Positions 35,001 through 42,300 of a DNA stretch of 64,000 nt are shown in pieces. Position 1 is the stretch's first letter. Each line of letters begins with the position of its first letter. The notes under the pieces were generated by a model. The model saw only the letters and a list, made by a program, of their open reading frames with translations, ran no database searches and was not told the origin of the DNA. Both the position numbers and the translations under genes were made by a program. Source of the stretch: JAYEPK01 sp048569615 (GTDB lineage Archaea > Thermoplasmatota > Penumbrarchaeia > Penumbrarchaeales > Penumbrarchaeaceae); the NCBI GenBank assembly GCA_048569615.1, contig JBLIRK010000013.1, forward strand, positions 1 through 64,000, given 5' to 3'.

Positions 35001-36138
35001 AGTCCCCTTCGACGTTCTGCCCCCGGAGATCGAGGTAACGACCGATCCCAGGACCCCGGACGGGAACTCGGGGTGGTACATCACGAGACCAAGGATCATG
35101 CTGGAGGTCTTCAACGAGGAGAACCACCACACCATCTACTACCAGTTCAAGAACGATGTGGTGCGGGAGTACCTCTCACCGATCTTCGTCCAGGACGGGA
35201 CCTGGGAGATCACCTGCTATGCGGAGGACGAGGCGGGAAACAGGGGGCTTGTCCACGAGCTGACCTTCAAGGTGGATACGAAGGCCGATGATACAGCCGA
35301 TTACTCGGACCTGACAATGAACGATGAAGGATGGTACACGCAGCTTCCGGGGATCACGCTTGATGCGGGAGAGGGTGCTGATATCTACTACAGCTGGGAA
35401 GGGGAAACAGGCTACCAGAGATACACCGGTATGATATACCCGCCAGCCGATGAAGGGCAGTTCAACCTGCTATACTATTCCAAGGACGATGCGGGAAACC
35501 AGGAGACCACAAGGTCCCTGATGGTACTGGTCGATGCGAAACCTCCCGAACCCGATGTGGATGCTCCTTCATCGGTGGATAAGGACCAGCTCGTTACATT
35601 CGACCTCTCAGGCACAACTGACGGTATCGGCGTGGAGGGCTACTTCGTCGATTTCGGGGACGGAACCGACTCGGGTTGGGTCTCCTCACCAACGGTAACC
35701 CATCAATACTCCGCAACCGGGGAATTCATGATCAAGGTGAAGGCAAGGGATGCCGCGGGCCACGAGAGCGATGAGCTTGTGATGGCGATCGTCGTCAATG
35801 AGGAAGGCAGCGGTATGCTCCTGCTTCTTCTTGCTGTAGCGGGAGGAGCCGTTCTGATCGTACTGATACTTGTAGGAGCCGCAATTATAGTGAGAAGCAG
35901 GCACCACCATCATCCTCCCGTCCACCACCACAGACCGCTTCCCCATCATCCCCGGCAGAGGCTCCCGCAGGGCCCGGGGCCATCCCTGCCTCCTTCGCAG
36001 AAACCGAAACGGGCCCCACCGCCGAGGCAGCATCCGCCTCCTCTGCAGCCGGCAAAACCCCGGCTCCAACCATCCGCCAGCATACCTCCTCCTCCGAGCC
36101 CTCCGGCGATTCCCAAACCCCCGGCTCCGCCGGTCTAG
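32077..36138 (+). CDS. Gingipain-like (family C25) cysteine peptidase, surface-anchored
   Basis: The 1353-residue protein has a signal peptide (QRRSSQVLTAIIISALFTF). The ATG at 32077 has GGTGAG six bases upstream; the longer frame to 31855 runs antisense to mutS. A propeptide-like region precedes a caspase-fold C25 catalytic domain (about residues 230-620). His477 in VVYMGHGHF and Cys518 in AMSCETN match the gingipain catalytic pair. A carboxypeptidase-regulatory-like domain follows, then about five repeats of 95-100 residues with GWYTT...IYY.W...Y.G.I.PP...L.YYS.D.AGN signatures, and a PKD domain (VDFGDGTDSG). A transmembrane helix (about 35815-35890) precedes a tail rich in His, Pro and Arg instead of acid residues. 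Extracellular proteolysis of peptides or surface proteins is predicted. Its TAG shares the palindrome CTAG with the facing gene's stop. Confidence 0.88.
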   Translation: MQRRSSQVLTAIIISALFTFGGYILIFSSAGEPVIFDERELPSGEQLIIDLGQPEFDVDLQNIDGRTWSAIRIESALYPPTSGEPSVPVYSYPLKLRNEVLDIQLERSGRVTLPLSNWLPPSPEVVPLTDEFLSSGGRSKLVPDAAAYELDMTYPEEPLLWSSIGWGWEDGKRYAHYSVSASPFDYNPARNTLTYYTDVRLKVTLGSPEPTQDELSSEPTRSEERAVSRPQQVAPGTELLIITYDPFQDDLAPYVEWNTEKGTIVSMVPISVVNNQYSSLDEPSSIWQYIHDTYFGDDQQLKFVLLAGEVRYVDTRWAWDLDPYQPAGEPDTLSADTYFACLDGGRNNWNTDGDAKWAERGDISDYVPEVYVSRISLDSETEAKNWARKVVKYEKEVPVGNWAGTAGMFGSYTHEYDDGPRQCQYLWNTYLDEVYQTPDRYYSDGTVRSQTGANPLTYSAIQSGFNNGLSIVVYMGHGHFQIWSEGPNDGSNQIIYRVNEAASLSQSPKLPFITAMSCETNWYDNSNFESISEGFTENPNGGAIAYAGAVRTTEGGIGYDQYLPGAPGIQEDFLRMLRNGYRTPGEIFHEAKEFYASYWSNYFSSYEFAYNAYIEHNLLGPPETPLWTSTPKTFNVAYDFDNDHFTNFTVSVTDSQSNIVQDARVTVYSSTLEEMSTSTTDQWGRTKVPFVIPETAFGKITVTKEGFKPYQQEVVLRDLTPPETEPVTGIPNPNGLNGWFTSDPGLSFVCSEPADIHYKWNMGSVYSYPGGTIAIPEGDNILEYWAADRSDNEEDRKSTRIKFDPNTPVAQITLTPDEPDGSSSWYSTQPIITAELEGNGGSPQKIEYWWGRGQRMECNGTIFPPQGESELHIQAVDEAGNKGEQYDLEFRVDSIFPSTTHSTGGNDPNERGWYTTPISITLKCDDRYSYTYYSWDDLEDWQRYSGEIDPLPGNHTLHYYSEDPHGNREDMRSFRVPFDVLPPEIEVTTDPRTPDGNSGWYITRPRIMLEVFNEENHHTIYYQFKNDVVREYLSPIFVQDGTWEITCYAEDEAGNRGLVHELTFKVDTKADDTADYSDLTMNDEGWYTQLPGITLDAGEGADIYYSWEGETGYQRYTGMIYPPADEGQFNLLYYSKDDAGNQETTRSLMVLVDAKPPEPDVDAPSSVDKDQLVTFDLSGTTDGIGVEGYFVDFGDGTDSGWVSSPTVTHQYSATGEFMIKVKARDAAGHESDELVMAIVVNEEGSGMLLLLLAVAGGAVLIVLILVGAAIIVRSRHHHHPPVHHHRPLPHHPRQRLPQGPGPSLPPSQKPKRAPPPRQHPPPLQPAKPRLQPSASIPPPPSPPAIPKPPAPPV

Positions 36139-37262
36139 ACATAAGGTTCGTCCATCGGCGGGTAGCTCCACCGGTCCCTCAGCTTGATATAGGTATCGAA
36201 GTTCCAGATCGTCCTGAGCCCTTTGCCGTCCTCTCCCCTGAACGTTTGCAGGACAGAGCGTACCCCGCTAAGAAAGAGCTCCTCTTTCTGCTTCGCATTG
36301 ATCCCGAAATCAAGGGTGCGGATATCCCCCGTTGGCACCTCGATGAGACGGCATATCCTGGTAGGATACTCTATAAAGCTCATGCGGCTCTGTCCGTATC
36401 TCATGGTATCGAAGACGGCGAGTCCGAAATGGAACAGGTCCGTCGTGGGATTCCGAACCCTTGGCGACGAGACCAGGCGGATGCCGAAGGTGGGCCATCG
36501 GACCTTCCTGGCATCATGGATGTCGAACACCTCAAGCGGCAGGTTCGAGGCGAAGGCCCCATCTACAACAAGGCTTTCCTCCAGTTTGTATGGTGTGAAG
36601 AAGAAGGGGACCGAGATGGACATCCTGACGGCTGCCGCCACAGGGAAAGAATCGGGTCTCAGGTTGCCGTAACGGTCAAGAACAAGGTCCCTGGGCATGA
36701 GAAGCTCGCAGGAATTGGTGACGTCGGATGCCATTATGCTGAGGCGGGGAGAGTCCTGATGGTCAAGTTCCGCAAGCATACCCGTTCCGCTCATTGGTAT
36801 CTTCCCGAAGGTGTTCGCTCCCTTGCTGTCCAGAAGCTTTTCCAACCATTCCTGAAGCTTGCTCCCGTCGTACATCCCGTACGAGGTGGACACGGCGGCG
36901 ATCCTTGCGAACTTGGGAAGATGCTTATCCCAGAAACCATCCCTGAGGTCAAGGAAATTGACAGTTGATATCTCATCGAAGAGCTCGTCGCAGGTGAATC
37001 CCGCGGAAACGACCGAAGCGATGATAGCACCGGCGGATGTACCAGCCAGCCTCTTGAACCTCAATCCAAGCCTTTCAAAGGCCCAAAGGGCGCCTATATG
37101 CGCAACGCCCTTGGCGCCGCCGCCTGCGAATACCATGTCGCAGACCCGGGGCTCCTTATCGTAGCTTATCTGGAAATCCTCGCTCTCCGATAACCTGTCG
37201 AGCCCTGAGCCCACGTTTTCAAGGGTCTTTTTCCCCTCCCGGGACAATCTCAAATACCTCAC
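36135..37262 (-). CDS. Patatin-like phospholipase
   Basis: The 375-residue protein has no signal peptide and is probably cytosolic or peripheral. The patatin fold is marked by the oxyanion loop GGGAKG (residues 47-52), the nucleophile elbow GTSAG with Ser76, and the dyad Asp234 in VVDGAFASNLP. Such enzymes hydrolyse ester-linked acyl lipids. In an archaeon with ether lipids the substrate is unclear. A GTG at 37262 opens the longest frame, but AGGAGTGAGG overlaps it, and TTG at 37253 or 37247 is better spaced from that site, so the start is uncertain. It lies 31 bases downstream of the B3-like gene. Its stop overlaps the peptidase stop by four bases. Confidence 0.88.
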   Translation of the reverse strand: MRYLRLSREGKKTLENVGSGLDRLSESEDFQISYDKEPRVCDMVFAGGGAKGVAHIGALWAFERLGLRFKRLAGTSAGAIIASVVSAGFTCDELFDEISTVNFLDLRDGFWDKHLPKFARIAAVSTSYGMYDGSKLQEWLEKLLDSKGANTFGKIPMSGTGMLAELDHQDSPRLSIMASDVTNSCELLMPRDLVLDRYGNLRPDSFPVAAAVRMSISVPFFFTPYKLEESLVVDGAFASNLPLEVFDIHDARKVRWPTFGIRLVSSPRVRNPTTDLFHFGLAVFDTMRYGQSRMSFIEYPTRICRLIEVPTGDIRTLDFGINAKQKEELFLSGVRSVLQTFRGEDGKGLRTIWNFDTYIKLRDRWSYPPMDEPYV

Positions 37263-37264
37263 TC

Positions 37265-37280
37265 CTGCAGCTTGCTGCAG
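37265..37280. repeat. Inverted repeat upstream of the patatin gene
   Basis: CTGCAGC and GCTGCAG are perfect seven-base inverted arms separated by TT, located in the 31-base gap between the B3-like gene and the patatin start. The tiny loop favours a protein-binding site or a short RNA hairpin at the intergenic junction over a terminator; no T run follows. Confidence 0.4.
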
Positions 37281-37293
37281 GCGGGAATTGAAC

Positions 37294-38286
37294 TCACTGC
37301 CATTTGACCGTTTCGATTGTCGGCTTGTTCCCGCGGTAAGGCTGGGTCCTCCTGATCATCAGGACAAGCAGGGAGCCGTCATTCTGGGAGCCCATTATGA
37401 GCTCGTCCTCGGGCTGCAGGCCCATGGACCTGAACCATTTGGTCAGTCCTCCCCCTATCCTTACACCCCCCGTCTGGGAGATCATGCACTTGGTCTGGAG
37501 TGACGCATCCTTCCTGATCCATAGCGTCAGATCCCCTTCCTTCAGCAGGTCGCCCCTCTCTTTTGGAATGTAGAGAAAACCCTGCCTCAATGATGTCCTC
37601 GAAATGGGGGAGACAATGGTCCTATCGTCCGGGAATTGCTCGGAGGTTATCACTTCCTCCACCATCTGGGTCATGGAATCCATGGAGGGCATGGTACCCT
37701 CTTCAATCATCTCCGAGGTCCTTATGACCTGCGCCAGGTCCTCCTTGAGCAGCGGCAGGACCGTGACATCCTCGGGTTTGAAGCTCTCCTTGACCACCGC
37801 GACGGTCCACGGGTCCAACAGGTAGAAGTACTTGAAATCCGCAGTTTCGGCGGATGTCCTCTCGAGGTTCTTCTTCATGGATTCGTTCTGCCTTCCTCCG
37901 AGGCTGCTCTTACCATGGAGGCTCATCGTCCTTATCCTCGCGACCGCAACGGTCCTGCCTTCCTTGGCCCCTCTGACCAGGGATTCGTCCGGTCTGGTAA
38001 CCAGTTCCCAGTCGACCACATCCCTGTGCCTGTCCATGAGGTCCATTTTTGCAAGGAAGAGCGAGGTAGTCCTGATCCTGTCGTCAAGGTCCTTAAGCCC
38101 CTCCTTGATCCCGAAAAGGAAGGAGAGCTGTTTTCTCATCTCATCAGCTATCATCTCATCGCCGCTCATAATTATCGACGCCGCAAGGAGCTCATGTTCA
38201 ATAAGGCTTTCGCTTGATGAGACATTGAAAAGAATTGTAAAACCAGTCGATCGGCTCTTTTTGGATCTGGCTCCTTGAAGATCCAA
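37294..38286 (-). CDS. Uncharacterised protein with a possible B3-like C-terminal domain
   Basis: I do not recognise this protein of about 330 residues as a whole. The N-terminal two thirds is a charged alpha/beta region (DEMIADEMRKQLSFL, FLAKMDLMDRHRDVVDWELV). The last 104 residues read QGFLYIPKERGDLL, then GDLTLWIRKDASL, then GGGLTKWFRSMGLQPEDELI and LLVLMIRR. That order resembles a B3/EcoRII-N-type DNA-binding pseudobarrel, though an AbrB-like fold is possible. The frame is open to 38493, but that part overlaps the MBL gene on the same strand. TTG at 38286 is the first usable start after the MBL stop, with only weak ribosome-site support; ATG 38169 would be the next clear start. It lies between the MBL and patatin genes in one apparent operon. 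Confidence 0.6.
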   Translation of the reverse strand: MDLQGARSKKSRSTGFTILFNVSSSESLIEHELLAASIIMSGDEMIADEMRKQLSFLFGIKEGLKDLDDRIRTTSLFLAKMDLMDRHRDVVDWELVTRPDESLVRGAKEGRTVAVARIRTMSLHGKSSLGGRQNESMKKNLERTSAETADFKYFYLLDPWTVAVVKESFKPEDVTVLPLLKEDLAQVIRTSEMIEEGTMPSMDSMTQMVEEVITSEQFPDDRTIVSPISRTSLRQGFLYIPKERGDLLKEGDLTLWIRKDASLQTKCMISQTGGVRIGGGLTKWFRSMGLQPEDELIMGSQNDGSLLVLMIRRTQPYRGNKPTIETVKWQ

Positions 38287-38315
38287 ATTTTCTTCAGGTT
38301 CTCCAATTGAAATCC

Positions 38316-39128
38316 TTACACTGGTATGGACCTGCTCTTGGAACTGGAGAAGACATCGATACCCTGCTTCAGACTCACTATCATGTCGTCCTCCCCCGGG
38401 ATCGTACGGACGCCGGAGTGCTCCTCTATCCATAGAGCCTGTTTGACCGGGTCCTCCTTCAGGAATTTCTTTCCCATGTGGGTGATTATGCACAGTTCGG
38501 GTTCAATGATAGCGGCGAAATCGGCCGCATCCTCCGTGCACAGATGGTTCGGTATCCTTGCCTCCAAGGGCCTCGTGACCGCCAGGATAAGTATCCTCGA
38601 GCCGTCGTGGGATTCCACGACACCATCCTCCAGCTCCGTGTCGGCAACATACGAGATCTCGCCGTGGGGGGTCTTGAACTTGAATCCGACCGCGGACGGA
38701 TCAGAATGGACCGATGGAGTGGCGATCCCTTTGAGGGACCGGACCTTGAACTCATCCCCGGGATTAACGGTGATGACCTTTCTCATCTTCGACAGGTGGT
38801 ACTTGGAAACTGCCGGTCCCACCCTTCCTTTCCCCTTTATGACGGAAACGGGGGCGATGAGGAATCCCCGTTTGCCCCGCTTTCCGAGGCTGATACCCTC
38901 CATGAGGGTCTCTGCGTTGGAATAGTGATCGGGATGACAGTGCGATATCATCAGGCCTTCGGTCTTGAAGGGATCTATCCTGTTCCTTTTAAGGGCATCG
39001 AGCGCCCCGGGGCCTGGATCGATGTGGACCTTGTAGTCATCCTCTAGATATATTCCTCCTGTGGATCTCTCCTGGGTCAAGGTGACGAACCGGCCTCCTC
39101 CCGTACCAAGGAAGGTAAGCCTTGTCAT
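38316..39128 (-). CDS. MBL-fold metal-dependent hydrolase
   Basis: The 270-residue cytosolic protein belongs to the metallo-beta-lactamase superfamily. It opens with LTFLGTGGGRF and carries SHCHPDH (His63, His65, Asp67, His68), the HxHxDH di-zinc motif. Later metal ligands are likely in ATPSVHSD, YVADTE and ITHMGKKF. The overall look is close to RNase Z or phosphodiesterase-like members, but it lacks an RNase Z exosite, so the substrate is open. A TATA box at 39153 places transcription within a few bases of the ATG at 39128, implying a leaderless message. It heads an operon with the B3-like and patatin genes. Confidence 0.85.
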   Translation of the reverse strand: MTRLTFLGTGGGRFVTLTQERSTGGIYLEDDYKVHIDPGPGALDALKRNRIDPFKTEGLMISHCHPDHYSNAETLMEGISLGKRGKRGFLIAPVSVIKGKGRVGPAVSKYHLSKMRKVITVNPGDEFKVRSLKGIATPSVHSDPSAVGFKFKTPHGEISYVADTELEDGVVESHDGSRILILAVTRPLEARIPNHLCTEDAADFAAIIEPELCIITHMGKKFLKEDPVKQALWIEEHSGVRTIPGEDDMIVSLKQGIDVFSSSKSRSIPV

Positions 39129-39152
39129 GATGGAACAACATCGCGCATTCTC

Positions 39153-39160
39153 TTTATTTA
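39153..39160 (-). promoter_or_regulatory. TATA box for the MBL operon
   Basis: On the minus strand this reads TAAATAAA. Its centre is about 29 bases before the ATG at 39128, so transcription should start within a few bases of the start codon. No Shine-Dalgarno site precedes that ATG, which agrees with leaderless initiation. Confidence 0.55.
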
Positions 39161-39214
39161 ATTATCTAGGTAATCGTATCATGACGCAAATAATGACCAT
39201 TTCAGCTCTAAACG

Positions 39215-39222
39215 TTATAAAT
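39215..39222 (+). promoter_or_regulatory. TATA box (TTATAAAT) for the 39327 surface protein
   Basis: TTATAAAT is a good archaeal TATA match. A start near 39243 gives an 84-base leader ending in GGAGGA eight bases before the ATG at 39327. The leader holds the inverted repeat at 39258. Confidence 0.55.
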
Positions 39223-39257
39223 GATTAGCTTTCATCCCCATTTAGGGAGACAAGGTA

Positions 39258-39308
39258 ATGGCCACGGCCATGTACCATCTTCAAGTCCCTGACATACGCA
39301 AACGATAA
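39258..39308 (+). other. Leader segment: perfect inverted repeat and possible 16-codon upstream frame
   Basis: ATGGCC (39258-39263) and GGCCAT (39266-39271) form a perfect inverted repeat with a two-base spacer. The first ATG also opens a 16-codon frame that ends at the TAA 39306-39308, 18 bases before the main start, and AAGG lies just upstream. It could be a binding site, a leader peptide or chance. Confidence 0.3.
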
Positions 39309-39326
39309 TCAAATGGAGGAAAGACT

Positions 39327-42300
39327 ATGTTGAGCAAATGGAATAAAGTTCTACTCGCCGTCATGGTCGTCCTGGTCCTCTCCATGCCCATCGGGCTTGT
39401 GGGGGCCGGTTCCGAAGATGAGTCGGCGGTCGAGACCGAAACCGCCGATGAGGTCTTCAACTTGGAGGACGACGGCATTTCGGTGACGAAGTTAGATACC
39501 GAGACGATGGGCGCGATCCTCGGAGACATAGACCTGGAGGATGACCTGGGCCTAGTTAGGGAGAGGCAAAACCTTGTTGGAACCCAGTTCGATACCTCCA
39601 GGCTGGAAGGTACCATGAACATGAACCCCCTGGGGCTCGAAAAGGTGGATGCGGTCAAACCGAGCATATACGAGAAACCGCCCACCAGGGCTTCCGACAA
39701 CGAGGCCGATGACGGAGATTTCATCAACGGATCCGCTTTCACAAATTGGGGAGAGCGTGTCACGGGAGACCTGACCTGGTCCAACATCCAGGCTAACATC
39801 GACGGCATTGACTGGTACCAGCTGGACCTTCACAACAACGTCGATCCGAAGGCCAATGGATTGGTCAACAACGTCAGCATCACAATGGACGATTACTCGA
39901 GCTCCGATGCGCTTTACGAATATGCCGAGGATTGGTCGGATCCCCAGAATCCCACACTTGTAAGCGACTACGGGGATTACATGACCATGTTCGTTGTCCT
40001 CTGGGATAGCTTCACGGGCTTCAGTTTCCTAGGAGGTCATGAGTTCTTTTACGATGACGGTGATGACAACGACGGTTGGATCCCATCCGAGAACTGGACA
40101 ATGAACTTCATCACACCGGTAAAGGCAGAAGGCACCAACGACCCGGATGGATTTGGGAGTGGATTCACGGAGACCGGATTTATGTACATTGGCATAACCT
40201 TCGGATACTGGATATCAAATTCGGCCCCTGCTACAAGGGATGGATTCACGACAGATTATACCTTCACCATCAACAGGGCGACCCAGCCAAACGACCCTGG
40301 TCCGAGCGACTGGAAGAACGCCACCGCACCTCGTACCGGAACCATCCGGTTGGACTCTTTCTACAATCCAATCGATTGGTACAAGTTCACGGGCTCGGAT
40401 ACAACAAAATTATGGAACTTCACCATGAGCATCAACTGGACCAGGTGCAACCGCGGTGCCACGCAGACCATGATTTACGATAACTGGGTCTACGTCTATT
40501 TCCTCACACGAAACGATGGAAGGGACGATATCTGGGGTACATCCGATGATGGATTCACAGGCTATCTTTTCCACTATACGTTCTTCGGAATAGGATCAGG
40601 TGGAGTGTTCCCGAATAATGGCCAGCTTCCGGCCCGGGTGAACATATGGCTGAAGAACAACTTCACTAATGCTCCGGCCGATATGAGGGTAGCCTACGTG
40701 GGGCTTCTCCAAGAACCGCAGGAGTTCTCCTACCAGGGGAGCACGATCACGGGACAGTATTATCCGAGCTGGAAAGCATTTTCCGATGTGAACTTCCAGA
40801 CCACTGTCGGGGAGTACAAGGACAATGAGGCGCCCCAGATCACGGATGTGAAGCTCGAATCGAATTTCGATCAGGACCCCACCGGCGGATACTACGAAAC
40901 GGAATTCACACTCTTCGTGACCTACATGGACCCCAACAACGATCCTCCGGACATGATCAACGTATTCGTCGATAAGGACACACCCTACGAGAAGAAGACC
41001 GATATCTCAACCACCCCGGTGGACCTCTTCGACACCAATTACGCCGACGGAAAGAGATACAAGCTGGAGATGGTTGGCGAGGACCTGACCGACGAGCCCT
41101 ATCCGCACACGGTACATGTTAACGCCACGGATTTCGTGGCCGCCCGTGAACTGCGTGGAGCAAAGGACTCGCTGATGTACAACTACGAGGAAGGCATCAG
41201 GGTATGGGATGATGTCCCGGTGGAAAGGAACCAGAACTGGCAGGGCATCCCCGAGCTACAGGAGGACGATGATCCGACCTACGTACCACTTGAAGGTTTC
41301 AACGGCATGTTCAAGGATCCCGAGAACAACTTCAGGTCCTTCAGGGTATGGAACAAGACCACTGAGGAATGGGACGGCGATTACGACACGGCGCTCATGC
41401 ACATCAACATAACCGAGTGGGAAGGGATCTGGCAGGCGGTCATCACACCGAAGCACAACAAGCACGGGACCGAATCCGTCAGGTTCATGGGCTACGACGA
41501 CCACTCAAGCGTCAACCTGACCACCTCTATCACCATAAGGCCGGTCAACGATCCGCCGAAGGTTACCGAGATAGATGTTGACGGTATCAAATACCAAGTG
41601 GACAACACACAGCCCCTGAGACCGATAATACACCTGGAGGACAAGGTGGATGTCAAGGAGGACGAGGAATTCGTCTTCACCATCATCGCCGAAGACACGG
41701 ACGATGTGGCTGACCAGTCCGCCCTGGAATTCAGCTACATGAGGGCTCCCCTCTCGGACGATTGGGAGGAGGACCCCGAGGTCGACTACAGCACCGGAGA
41801 GGTCATCTTCACCCCCACCAACGACGACGTCAAGGCCGGGAACAGCAAGATGGTCTTCACCATTGACGACAACCAGGAGGACGGTGACATAAAGCTCGAG
41901 GTCTACTTCGAGATCACCAATGTCAACGACATACCTACCATCATGATACCAACGACAACGCCGAGAACCTGGAAGCAGTTCCAGAAGATCTCCATCAGAC
42001 CACTTGCATCCGATGACGACAAGGGCGACACCTATACATTCTCGGTGAACTTCGATGAAGCCGTCGGAGACGAGTACGACTCCGTGCTCGATCAGCTCCC
42101 GTACACCGATGCCACGAAGGGCATTGACTGGGACATCAACGCGGCAACCGGAGATTTCTGGTTCCAGCTGGATGACCAGAATATCTGGAAGACCCCATCA
42201 GGAATGGTCAAGAGCCAGGAAATAACACTTGTCTTCGAGGTCACCGACAAGGCAGGTGACTCCGCAACAGCTTCAATAGCGCTCGTCCTGAACGATGAGA

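Noticed and set aside
35890..36140. Frameshift in the C25 peptidase tail
   Set aside because: The +2 frame gives a more typical Ala/Ser/Glu composition but stays open far into the patatin gene, whereas the annotated frame stops exactly at the patatin stop. It is kept as a caution only.
38316..38493. N-terminal extension of the B3-like protein
   Set aside because: This part of the frame overlaps the MBL-fold gene on the same strand by 178 bases, while the MBL protein there is conserved-looking to its end.
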